Both the position numbers and the translations under genes were made by a program. A stretch of DNA of 64,000 bases from Pohlia nutans (Eukaryota; Streptophyta; Bryopsida; Bryales; Mniaceae), in assembly GCA_022496805.1 (NCBI GenBank), contig CM040091.1, positions 10,220,336-10,284,335 of the forward strand, given 5' to 3'. The notes beneath the pieces were generated by a model that was given only the letters and a program-made list of their open reading frames with translations, did not search any database and had not been told where the DNA came from. Position 1 is the stretch's first letter; each line of letters begins with the position of its first letter. This document shows positions 33,840 through 44,377 of this stretch, piece by piece.

Positions 33840-34617
33840 TTAACCCTTTAGTGCCCAGCTGACCACATTATGGTCACTACAACGTCCGAAATGTAAATAG
33901 CAGAGAATCCGTGAAGAATTGGAACTTCAGTTTTGAAGTTCAGATTTGCGCTTATACATTACGCACCTTCCAAAAAAAAAATTCAATTTGGAATTGTACA
34001 ACTATCAAAATACCTATCAACAAAACACAAAAATACTGCAAATACTTACAAATACTATGCGGTATTTCATATGTTTGGAAGTTTATTATCTTGTTTTATT
34101 TTTTTGGATTGTGTTCTCTTCTTCATCTTCTATTAGTGTGTGTAATCCGATCTTGACTAATGTACCCACTCCTGTCAATTTTCAACATATAAAATTTTGT
34201 TCTAAACCGTATATGGATAAGTCACTTTCACTTGTAAAATCCACAATAATTATGTGTGAATCTATTTTTGATATGGAAGATTGCAACGGAGAGGTGTTGA
34301 CATAGGGCATAGTTGAACTTCTCTCTTTTCATTTTTGAAAATTTAACCCAAATTCTATTTAACTTTGAAGTCACACACCCCCCAAAATCTCATTTTTGAG
34401 CGTGCATTATACCATTCAAATACATACTATAATCTTTCAATCCCACCGTTGAATGATTCTCAAATTTTAATAAAATGTGTACTCTCAGGTTGAGAATAGA
34501 ATTGTACGGCTACTTCCTAATTTAATCCATTCTATTTTTGGTAGTCTTAATCACAATGGGAAAAACCACTGAAATCCAGTGCCCTGAGCTACAGTACCCT
34601 GGGCACTAAAGGGTTAA
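33840..34617 (+). mobile_element. TTAA-bounded piggyBac-like MITE, family A, copy 1 (778 bp)
   Basis: TTAA-CCCTTTAGTGCCCAG at the left and CTGGGCACTAAAGGG-TTAA at the right, a perfect 15-bp inverted repeat. The hairpin TGACCA-CATTA-TGGTCA lies at 33860-33876, near the left end. Two other copies are at 48173-48982 (inverted) and 52466-53277. A 119-codon open frame at 33946-34305 lies inside but is AT-driven and not kept intact between copies, so no protein is called. Confidence 0.9.
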
Positions 34618-34743
34618 GGGTTATTATCAAAATGACTCAAAACGACTCAACTTATTGTATCTTCCTTTTTTAATTGCACATCATGATTGCGCAATCCATG
34701 CGTGGTGACATGTTAGTGGCTTATTACTGTTTTCAGAATCTAA

Positions 34744-35058
34744 TTAACCCCTAAATGTACCGTCCCTTTGAACAGAAGTAAATGCTAGCCTTAAAAGTAA
34801 ATATTAGCATCATGGTTCAGATGTACATGAGAGGCCCATTGCAAACATGAAATCTACCCAACAAATTTGACATACTTGCATTAGGAGACCTTTGCAATAT
34901 TATCAACATCTCAACATCACAGAAGATTTACTTTAATTGTTAAAGAACCTTATAGGCTTGCAAATATGATTTGGATGAAAGTCATACAAGATTGTAAGAG
35001 AAAGTTACAAGGCTTTAAATTTGTTTGTTATCCAGTTTTTGGACTCTGAGATGTTTAA
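34744..35058 (+). mobile_element. TTAA-bounded piggyBac-like MITE, family B, copy 1
   Basis: Left end TTAA-CCCCTAAATGTACCG. It is homologous over its length to the adjoining 35055-35384. Its right end breaks off at GGACTCTGAGATGTTTAA, without the final GGGG-TTAA, exactly where copy 2 begins. Confidence 0.8.
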
Positions 35059-35384
35059 CCCCTTAACGTACCGATCCTTTGAACGCAAGTAGATGTTAGC
35101 CTGAAAAATAGATTTTAGCATGACTCAAATGTACAATAAGTGTACATGAAAGGACCATTGCATGCTTGAAATCTACCCAAAAAATTTGACATATTTGCAT
35201 TTGGAGGCCTCTCCAATATTATGAACCTCTCCCCATCACAAGAGACTTACTCTCATTGGTAGAGAACTTAATAGGCTTGCAAAGGTGACTTGGATGAAAG
35301 TCATCCCACATTGCATGAAAAAGTTACAGGACTTTGAATCCGTTCATGATCCAGTTTCTGGACGCTGTGACGTTTAGGGGTTAA
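35055..35384 (-). mobile_element. TTAA-bounded piggyBac-like MITE, family B, copy 2 (330 bp)
   Basis: Left TTAA-CCCCTTAACGTACCG, right GACGTTTAGGGG-TTAA. The hairpin TCCA-GTTTC-TGGA (35350-35362) is near the right end. It stands head-to-tail after copy 1 and about 1.1 kb before the kinase start codon. Confidence 0.85.
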
Positions 35385-35669
35385 GGGTTAAGTGGTGTTG
35401 GTGGGAAACTACACAATATGCTCTCTAATTTTTGGATGACCTTCAGAGTTGCTGGTGGAGATGCTCTTACGTCCTCCGTCGCAGGAACGGTACAGCAGTT
35501 CCTTAGAAAGTTACTGAACTAAGTAACCAAAGTGACGAACGAGCTGCGGAGTGTCCGAATGCCAAATGGCCACTTGGAACACTCTGCCCTTGCCTTCTGC
35601 AGAAGCGGGCTTCTTCTCTTTGCTGAGTAAGTTAGTCTGTGTCTGCGGCTTTCATTTTGATTTGGAGTA

Positions 35670-36275
35670 ATTTGCTGACTTGCGATCGCCGACGGTTTAC
35701 TCGGATTGGAGAGCGAAATTCGAGACGAGCTCCGTACATCACGAAGGTCTGGGGATTTTAATGCCTTGCTTGCGTCGTTCATTCACGCATTGGTGGAACT
35801 ATTCACGGCTTCTATTGTTTTGCGACTTTTCTTGGATTACATCTCCTCTCAGTAGTTTCTGTTGCGGCTTCATTTAGGTTTGGAGTAATTTGCGATCGCC
35901 TGGGATTTATTCGTATCCGAGAGTGAGATTTGACGAAATTTAATGCGAAAGAGCTCAAAGAAGGAGCTCTGTCTTTACTGCAACATTTGCAAGGTCTGTA
36001 GAATTTTTTGTCTTGACTCGGTGTACATTCACGCATTGATGGAACTATTCACGGCTTCTATTGTTTTGCGACGTTTCTTGGATCACATCTATCTCCTCTC
36101 AGTAGTTTCTGTTGCGGCTTCATTTAGGTTTGCGATCACCTAGGATTTATTCGGATCGGAAAGTGAAATTTGAGGACATTTAATGCGAAAGAGCTTAAAA
36201 AAGGCGCTCTGTCTTTACTGCAACATTTGCAAGGTCTGTAGAATTTTTTGTTTTGTACATTCACGCATTGATGAA
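35670..36275 (+). repeat. Tandem repeat of about 240 bp upstream of the kinase gene, about 2.5 copies
   Basis: Recurring landmarks are CATTCACGCATTG (about 35780, 36028, 36261), TCTCAGTAGTTTCTGTTGCG (about 35849 and 36099), TTTGCGATC and AATGCGAAAGAGCT. Copies differ by small indels. The array lies where the 5' UTR or promoter should be and contains short upstream reading frames starting MRKS. Confidence 0.75.
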
Positions 36276-36514
36276 GATAAAGCTTTTATTTCTGTGTTCT
36301 GCAGCTTCTTCTCGCGGTTCGTGTACGGCTTCTCACTCGTTTTTTTAATTGTATTTCTTTTTTAGAGAGCCTAATTTCTGTGTCGATACTAGCTTCGGTT
36401 TCAATAAGTAAGGCTATGTTGATTCCATGGTTTTGGAATGAGGTGTAGTGGAAGCTGTGGCACGAATACTGGTTCTTATCCCTTATTCTTGTGGCAGTTT
36501 CTTTGAAAGGATAC

Positions 36515-38586
36515 ATGGAGATTGTATCGAAGAAGAGCAAATTGCCGAGTCCAGAACCGTTTGCTGATGTAGAGACTCACGTTCAGGATGAAACATTGAA
36601 GCAAGAGACTCGACCTGAGGATAAAGTCGGAACATTCGACCAATATTTAGGTCACTTTCCAACGACGAAGCTCGGAGTTGGAAGCAACGTAAAGGAGGGC
36701 AGCGAGGGTAGGAATTTTTTGTCAGGGGCTTCAAAACCCGCACGCATTTCTTTCGAGGGCAACATTGGAGTAGGGAAATCTACTATTCTGAAGTTACTGC
36801 AATCACATCCGCTTCTGCAGCAGTAAGTCTTTTCATCCTCTGTGTATTGGCAGGCTCAAGCACATTGTGATGATCGTAATTCCTCAACTTGTATTTTCTT
36901 TTGTTCACTTGTCACTTGCAGAATTACAGAGATATTGCAGGAGCCTATTTGGGAGTGGCAGAATGTCAATGGGACGGATCTCAACATGCTGGACGCTTTC
37001 TACAAAAATCCTAAAAGGTTTTCCGTGCTACCTCCATCATCGCTAAAGTATCACGAACTTGAAAAAATATGACATGAACTTGATAGATTTGTAGTCATTC
37101 AAAATTGGTTGGTCCATCTTTCAACTTAGCGCTTCAGTTCCAAGTGGCGCTCAGTTTCTATGTGTGCAAGGTCGCCTGCTACATGTTTTGAATCTCTTCG
37201 ATGTCTGTGAACTTGCAAATGTGACTAACGAGATTTTTGTAACAGGTACGCCTACTTGTTTCAGAGTTTTGTGTTTACAACCAGGTTTCTGCAGCAAAAT
37301 GCAGCGGCATCTCAATCAAAAGCAGCTCTGCTGCTGATGGAGCGATCGGTTTTAACTGACCGTTGTGTGTTTGTGGAGACTGCTACAGAGCAAGGATATT
37401 TCAATCCCCTTGAAGCCGCTGCTTACGATGCTTGGTACGATGGCGTTGTTACAACACTTCCAAACGTGGTGTGTATTCGCTACAATGATGGTCTCTTTGC
37501 CTATTAGCGTCCTAATCCTCATTCCTCTGCTTTATGAGTATGGCTGCTGATATTTTTTGCTTCATTTGCATAATACACAACCAGCCCATTCAGAGCTCGT
37601 TTTATTGATTTGCTTGTGAGAATCTTAACGTGCCTGTGAACAGGTGCCCGATGCCTTTGTCTATCTGAGAGCTGATCCAAAAGTGTGCTATGAACGTTTA
37701 AAAGCACGGTAAGCACTTTGATGTAGGATGATCTTTACCTCGACCTAAATCTGCTTCCCACAATGAGGATGAATATTTCAAAACACTGAATGGTCAATTC
37801 TTCTGAATCGTTTTCCTTACATCTGTCCTATGTGCTCATTCGTATCTAACTATTGCCCCTTCTATGTGCAAAATCCATGAATGAGTAGTCTTCTTTGAAC
37901 GATCGTATTTGTGTCACAAGTTCTTTACACCCGTTTCGGTGGTCTGCGCAGAGCGCGATCGGAGGAAGCAGAGGTCAGCTTGGAATACCTCCAGTCACTT
38001 CACTCCAAGCATGAAAAGTGGTTCATAGAGAGTGCTTTTAACAATGCCGGTAAATGCTGCTGATGATCTGTCGTTGTTTTTCTCCCAATTTTGCTGTGGG
38101 GGAGAGGCAGTCTCTGTGTGGGCATGGTCGTAATTTCCTTCAAACTTATCTTTGACAGTTAAAAAAATGTGTTAGAGTTACCCACTCATGCTCACAGGTC
38201 ATATAAGGAATAGCCGGTGTAAGCACTCAAATCAGTGCATTTTTCTGAGGTTAGTTGAGCTCCCAGCTCTCCAAACGTGATACTGTTTAGGGAGGATTTT
38301 AGGGAGATTCTAGCTGAGGTTACCCAAAACAATTGCACTGATTAGAATACACATTTTAAATGTGTATGTAACCGATGGGTGCGTTATTGCAGGAGATTGG
38401 GGTGGCAAGTCGCAAGCGGGGTATTTTAGCTCCAGTTCAAAGACACCAACCGTAATTCGAGGTCGCCCTGTCTTCGTCGTTGATTGCACTACCACAATGG
38501 AGTTCAACAAACCTTCGAAAGAGGTTGACCGGGTAGTTGAGGAGATCGTGAGATTCTTGCTTGGTCCTTCTAAGGATTTACGCTGA
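36515..38586 (+). CDS. Deoxynucleoside kinase
   Basis: This enzyme salvages deoxynucleosides by 5' phosphorylation, feeding dNTP synthesis. Six exons join in phase: 36515-36822, 36922-37017, 37246-37468, 37644-37708, 37952-38049 and 38393-38586, giving 327 residues from the ATG at 36515. Family marks are the P-loop FEGNIGVGKST, EPIWEWQNV, the ERSVLTDRCVF segment with the conserved Arg and Asp-Arg, and PDAFVYLRADPKVCYERLKAR before the lid. The first 80 residues are a poorly conserved extension, which might be a transit peptide; the true 5' exon may lie upstream, since GTGGCAG just before could be an acceptor. Substrate preference (dC, dA, dG or dT) is not readable here. Confidence 0.92.
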
Positions 38587-40470
38587 CGGTGGTTGTACAT
38601 AAGCTTGTATTGATTTCAGAGACCAAGAAAACTGCAATACACTCAGTCTAGGACTAAAGTCTAACAAGCTATTACAGTACATGAGCACATCCTGAGTCAA
38701 CTTCATTGTATTCCTAGGTTGTGAATTTAATTATTGCACATTAAAAACTACATTGAATTGTAAGTTTAACGTATAATGGCACAAACAAAATTGAGTGTTG
38801 TTCTGTGACAGTATCATACTGGGAGTATGAGGACCACTAATCCTTTGTCCTGTGAGTATTGAATCAATGGTGGGTCAAACAGACACTTTATTCACGTGCG
38901 CCTTAAAAAAGGTCAGTAGTTTTGTTTATTACGGTCCCAAGTTGAATACCCATTATCATGGGATGGTCATTTTTATTGATTTTACAATCATGGAAAAAAA
39001 AAATCCATCATGATGATCTTCATTGTGGTAGAAATTTTGGTGTAATTGAATATATATTATAATTGATATGAATTTTCTTAGCATTCACTTCAAAAACTAT
39101 ACTAATTACAATTTTCACCATTGACAATGTGAAAGGCTATAAATTGAAAAGATGTTAAAGGCTAATTTACTTCACATATTGAAGTTGCCTTGCAACATTG
39201 AGGTGTTTCACTTTGAAATTTTTTCTTGAGTGGAGTTTTGATTGGATGAACGTAATCGGCCAAAAATTCCAAATTAGGCCTCATGTTTTTTAGCAATTCT
39301 AAACATAGTAGATTCCTCAGAGCTCGGGCACCGTTCTGCCTAATAATTAATTAAAGTGTGAAAAATAGTGAAGCAACACATTAAAATTAACATATTAAAA
39401 TTGGGCACTAACACATAAAAAAAATCAAAACCGTTGACTTTTCATTACTTTTCATTCTTTGGATAAACTAGGTTAATAATTTCCCTAAACTTTATGCACC
39501 CTTTTAATTATTTATTCTCTCACCAATCTACTAGGAAGTTACGGTAGGGATCCTATGTAGAGCTTTGACGTATAAAGGAAAGCAAGAAATTTTGGCTAAA
39601 TTAAATTTCCCTTCAACTCTCATCCAATTGGAAGAGCCCACAACTCATGGCATGCAACCCATGCGAGCTAAACAAAAGTTCTTTCAAGGTGCCCAATGAA
39701 TCTCATTAGCTTAGATTTTTTGGCAAACCTACCCAAAGTGTTGAAGTTGCCTTTCAACATTGAGGTGTTTCACTTTGAAAAATTCCCCTAAATGAAATTT
39801 TGATCAGATGAACATAATTTCAATTGTATTAAAAAGAAGAGTTGTTTACTTGTGACATTTTTTTTTTTTGTCTTGAAAAAAAATTACTTTTTGGGCCTAC
39901 GTAGCCTAGAAAATTGGGCACCAACCACAAAATGAACTCTTGGGAGCTTAGAGGTTGGAATGCATTTTTATTTAAGATTACAAATGTAAAAGTATGCAAA
40001 ATTTTGACCAAGCCAAAATTGCATTGAATTTAAATCAAAAGGTGGCCTTGCAAGAATGAGGACATAGATTTAAAGAACACCAAAATTTCAAAGAATTAGC
40101 ACGTTCAGAGTATCTCATTTCAAATACATTTCAACAAATTTTACTCAAAAAATGTCAATAATTTGTTTGTAATGAAATGTAGAAGGAATTTTAATTTTAG
40201 CTTTCAAAGTTTATAACAATAATAATAATTTATTTATTTATTTTTGAAACAAGAGGATGGAACCTTGATTTTATAATAAAATTTTGGTGATAGCATTGGT
40301 GAATTCAATTGTATTGATGTACATTATTAATTCCAAAATATTCTTTCAAGTAGTACTTTATAATGGGTTTTCTCAAATCATCAATTTCATGGGTGACCTG
40401 TGACCTTTAGGGATTAAATTAATGAAAAATAAATTCAGATTTTGGGGTTTTTGTCATTTCTTAAAATAAT
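38587..40470. other. Intergenic, AT-rich, with a 75-bp direct repeat
   Basis: No gene seen. A segment of about 75 bases starting GAAGTTGCC and including CAACATTGAGGTGTTTCAC occurs at about 39181-39255 and again at 39743-39815. The roughly 560-bp spacing might be a decayed insertion or a duplication. Confidence 0.6.
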
Positions 40471-40577
40471 ACTCCCTCAGTTCCATAAAATTTGTCTCGT
40501 AGGTTCTCTCAAATCTATCTCAAGAGGTAGATTTGAGAGAACCTACAGGTCATATTTAATAGGACAGAGGGAGCATA
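40471..40577. mobile_element. Stowaway-like MITE
   Basis: Ends ACTCCCTCAGTTCC and AGGACAGAGGGAGC resemble the CTCCCTCCGT ends of plant Stowaway (Tc1/mariner) MITEs, and TA lies at or near both ends. The middle is a nearly perfect 23-bp inverted repeat (40499-40521 against 40525-40547), so the transcript would fold into a long hairpin. Confidence 0.65.
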
Positions 40578-40824
40578 AATAGTAAAAGTGATGATTGAAG
40601 GAAACGTTTGGGTCCACCGGAACAAGGCCACGCTATATAATATAAAGAACTCCGATCCAATTGACCGGCGTGAATAGAGTGTCTGTTCCTCCTACCTTAG
40701 ATTTTAAGTCCACAGGACAAGGAATCTGGGGTTAGGATTACTCGCCTTTTTCAAGGTTAGACACTATAGGACTTATTACGACAAAACGACTGATGATAGT
40801 TGGATGTTGGGTATTTGGTTGTGA

Positions 40825-41200
40825 TCATGGGGGATCGTAGTCAAGGGGAAGTGGTTGGTTATTTTCTATTTTGCGTTTGTAGAGGAGAATAGACATGGCA
40901 TAATGTATGGCGATGGTATTAATATCATGGAGTGTAGGTTTAATTTTGGATTTGGGAATTTTGAATGTTTGTTTGAGGGATTTTATGGAGGGAATGTGTG
41001 TGGAGGCTCTAGCACCAGCAGTAATAACCAGGAGTGGTGCAACTTTCCATCCAAGGGAAGTGAGGTCATCTAGTAGGGGTTGGTATTTTTGGAGTTTGTT
41101 ACTGACCGCGGTGGGGGAGAAGCGGTCATTGCAGTATGTGAATTCGATGAATTGGATAGTGAGGTTTGGGTCAGGGAGGGGAGGGGGTGTATGTTGGTAG
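40825..41200 (-). pseudogene. C-terminal restriction-like endonuclease domain of the retrotransposon
   Basis: The minus-strand frame ending at the TGA at 40825 reads LPDPN, IQFIEFTYCNDRF, KLQKYQPLLDDL, LGWKVAPLLVITAGAR and THIPS. This follows the pattern of R2/NeSL-type restriction-like endonucleases: a PD, then E-x-T on the next strand, then KYQPL and GW-V-P-VV-GA-G. The same words recur in the relative at 59728-59990 (IQFIEFTY-NDRF, KLQKYQPL, GWKV, VITVGAR), which shows that this part is a conserved protein domain. The frame differs from the upstream finger region, so a frameshift lies near 41200-41290. Confidence 0.7.
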
Positions 41201-41294
41201 GGGAGTCCTATGACGCATAAGATGTATGATTTGAAGCGGGCATTACAGTGACATTTTTGGGTTAGACAAGAGCATGGTAGAAGCCATGAAGGGA

Positions 41295-41780
41295 CTATGT
41301 ATCAAGTGGACGATCTTGAAATGTGCCTACATTCATGAGGGTGTAGCAGCGTGATTTATTGAAAGAGACTAGGAGTTTGCGTATGGCCCAGACGGCTTTA
41401 TTATGTCTTTTGGTGCGGAGGGCATGAATATGGGGATGGGTGCACTTAAGGAGGACATGTAGCCAAGTGTCCGGATCAAATGTAGTGCAGATGGAGCATG
41501 TGGAGGACGGGAATTGGGCTATGCCAAAGAATAGTTGTTTGCGTGCATTTCCCATATACTGGCCAGTGCGGAATTTTAGGATACATGTTTTTTGGGCATC
41601 TGAGATGCTAGGATTAGTCCAAAAGGCGTTGGAGGGTCGACTATCAATGGTGGAGTTGGTGACCCATTTATCTATGTTAGGGAATGTTTCTGTAATTGTT
41701 TTTAAATTTGTTTCAACATCATGTCTGAGTATATGTTTTTCAAGGGAACGTATGGGACCTTTGTCGGGGACTTCTTCCAT
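41295..41780 (-). pseudogene. Retrotransposon CCHC finger region
   Basis: A 161-codon minus-strand frame after the RNase H domain. CSICTTFDPDTWLHVLLKC gives C-x2-C-x9-H-x4-C, resembling the finger that precedes the restriction-like endonuclease in R2-type proteins. It continues with HPHIHALRTKRH. It belongs to the same polyprotein as its neighbours. Confidence 0.7.
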
Positions 41781-41786
41781 GGAGGG

Positions 41787-42350
41787 TCAGTCTACTTTTT
41801 GAAAAAAGTATGGTGTGGAGTGTGCAAATTCATGGGGGAATTCAGCATTTCTGTGTTCTTTTGCTCGGCCTGCTTTAGCAAGAGTATCAGCTTGTTCATT
41901 TCCTTGGATGTTTGCATGGGCTCGGACTTTATGTAGAGAGGTGGGTTGGGTGCGTTGTTGTAAAAGTTCAACCATGAGAGTTAGTATTGTTTTGTCGGAG
42001 TGGTTTTTATGGGATGTGGGATGTTTTAGTTGGGTTTGAAGGAGGTATAAGCAATTGAGGCAATCTGTAAAGATGTGGGCTGGTTCATGGGGAAATTCTG
42101 CAGTGAGTAGTTGAAGCGTGTCATAGATGGCCATAAGTTCGGCTCTGAGAATGTTTAGGTGGCCATATAAGCGGTTGGATAATTGAACTTCTGGTTTGGA
42201 TGAGTTATAGATACCATATCCGGCAGTTTCACGGATCCATTCTCCTGCACTATTTTGTCTTGGAGGTTCGAATGATCCATCAGTGTAGTAGCTATAGAGT
42301 GGGGAAAATTTAGGTGTTGGCTGTTGATCATAGGTAGGGAGGGGGCTCAC
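41787..42350 (-). pseudogene. Retrotransposon RNase H domain
   Basis: RNase HI motifs are in order: YTDGSF with the first catalytic Asp, LRAELMAIYDTL with the Glu, IFTDCLNCLYLL with the second Asp, and VRAHANIQGNEQADTLAKAG, where HA-x2-GNE-AD holds the final His and Asp. It would remove the RNA strand after first-strand synthesis. All four acidic catalytic residues are present, so this piece is well preserved. Confidence 0.85.
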
Positions 42351-42351
42351 A

Positions 42352-43088
42352 TACGATACTTAGCAACACTCAAGTTAATGGGCAATTCAAGCACTGCTTG
42401 CTAAATGTTCTCTATTTCTGAAGCCTTTCTCTTGCCTTGCACATATATCTGGGGAGCCTTATAATGAGAATCAAAATTGCTTGGTGTAGTGCAGAAAACA
42501 AATACCGGAACACTACATGTCGGTCGACGGGGATCACACGCCCCCCTCACCTTGCTCTCCACCTCCGAAGTAAAGCGCTTACCTTTGTTCATTGCATTCA
42601 TGATACTAACCATCCCATCTTTGTTGATGGAATGCTCTGGTCCAGATGCCATCTGGTAGAAGAGGAACGGACTACTGAGCGAATCAATGGCTGCCTGATT
42701 GCGTCCCATTGGCACGCAATAGGTAGAGAAATCATCTCGACATGACATAGAGGCATCTTTTGTCGGACTTGAAGAAGTAGGACACTGCCCCAAAGTTTTG
42801 AACTAGTAACCTCACAATGCTGCTAACTCCACGTCCTTGCTCTTGGTCATAATATATGACGCGATAGATACCAGTTTTTCAAATCCGAATGTTAAGCGAA
42901 ATACATCTACCACCTATGCGGAGGCCAAGCGAAGAACTTTTCTCTTGAATCGTGTCAGATTCAACTTCTTAGGACTATCGCCTCTCTCCTCCGCCTCTTT
43001 CTTTTCTTCCTCTTTTCCTTCCAGGTCACTCTTTCTTTTCTTACCTTTTTCCTTCCCTTTTCCTTCCACGTATTTCTCATCAACGCTC
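42352..43088 (-). mobile_element. Foreign insert between linker and RNase H of the retrotransposon
   Basis: The retrotransposon frames stop at 43080 and resume at 42350. The segment between has a different composition. On the minus strand it has a lysine/glutamate-rich stretch (EGKGKEKGKKRKSDLEGK) and then a 130-codon frame at 42401-42793 ending KGKRKASEIENI. I do not recognise the protein. It may be a captured or inserted host gene fragment. Ends and target duplication are unclear. Confidence 0.45.
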
Positions 43089-44377
43089 CAGTGGAACGGG
43101 TATAGTGAGGGGTAGGGGGGAAGGTGGCGGGGAAAATAGCACGTTATTCCATTTTTGATTAGGTTTGACGGTTGTGTTAGGTGGTGTAGGCGCGGCGATT
43201 TGGAAATGGGCATTAGCTATATTAAGGGTGTGAGTGACATTTTGTAGGGTGGCTAGGTGGTCTAGTGTGCCGATTGGGTTATTTTGGTGGTGAATGTAGA
43301 GTATGTGCATGGATAGGGGTTTTATTCGTGGTTTAAAAAGATTTGTGGGAATAGTTGGTTCGTCATAGGTGATTGTGTTAGGTGGAAAATGTGCAATAAC
43401 ATGGGTATCTGCAAATTGTCCTGTAAGGGAGGAGAAGTTTTGATACCAGTTGATATCGGGAATGGTAAGGATTGTAACAGTGGTGGGGTCTTGATGAGCA
43501 GCTAATCGAGCCCAGTGAATTGTCTGGGTAGCAGCCAAGGCAGTATGTAGATGTGCAAATCCAAGGCCATGCCATTTGTATTGTAAGGCTGTACCAAGGG
43601 AGCCAAAGAGTGTGTCTCTAGGGAAGGGGGAGTAAAATTTAGTGATTGTGAGGGGGCAAGTGACTGGGGAGGAAAAGTAAGAGTGAGTTATTCCAAATGT
43701 GGTAATAAGGGTGTCTAGAAGGGGTATGGGTAAGCTGTGGTGGGATGATTTGAGGGGATCCTTTTTTGGAATTCGATAGTTATAGCGTTGGTAAAGCCAG
43801 ATTATTTCAGTTTCGAAAGATTGTGGTGGTGGTGAGAGATTGTGGTGATTGTTTTTTGTAGTTGAATATTGATGCTAGAGCCACCGTAGTCTGCTGGTTG
43901 GTATGGTGTGGAGGTGTAGGCATGTTTCATCATATAGGTGAGAGAGGGTATTTTGTGTGTGAATGGTAGCTTTAGTGGTGTGGATGTCTCGAGAAGGGTT
44001 ACAAGTGAGAGTGGAGATATTTATAAGGGGTAGAATAGTAGAGGCAGGAATATATCTAGTGTCTTTGGGAAGGTTTTGGTTCAAGAATTTTTGTACTAAG
44101 GTTGTGTCGTAAGAGTGTTGGGTTGTTGTGTAGTATTGTTGAAGTAGGTTGGTGTTGTGAGAAATTACTAAGGGAAGGTTAAAAGGAAAAAGTTGGCGTT
44201 GTGTGGCCCACGTGGTGTATGTTAGGTTGTTTGGGAGTGACCATTGGCATAGGTATGTATCGTATTTCTTGGTGATTCTGTATTTATCTTGGGTTTTGAT
44301 GGTTTTGTGGAAAAGAATTTTGGTGATAGGAAATTGGTGGGGGTTATGTTTGATGTGTGCTGGTGGGGGTGGGTGTT
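43080..44377 (-). pseudogene. Retrotransposon linker region between RT and RNase H
   Basis: A run of minus-strand frames, broken by frameshifts, fills the space between the RT thumb and the insert. The best piece (43080-43538) includes IHWARLAAHQDPTTVTIL and THVIAHFPPNTITYDEPT. No domain is recognised. Position and strand make it part of the polyprotein. Confidence 0.5.

Noticed and set aside
33946..34305. 119-codon ORF inside family A element as a transposase remnant
   Set aside because: It is rich in Phe, Leu, Ser and Tyr from AT-rich DNA, not kept in the other two copies, and shows no DDE-type motif.
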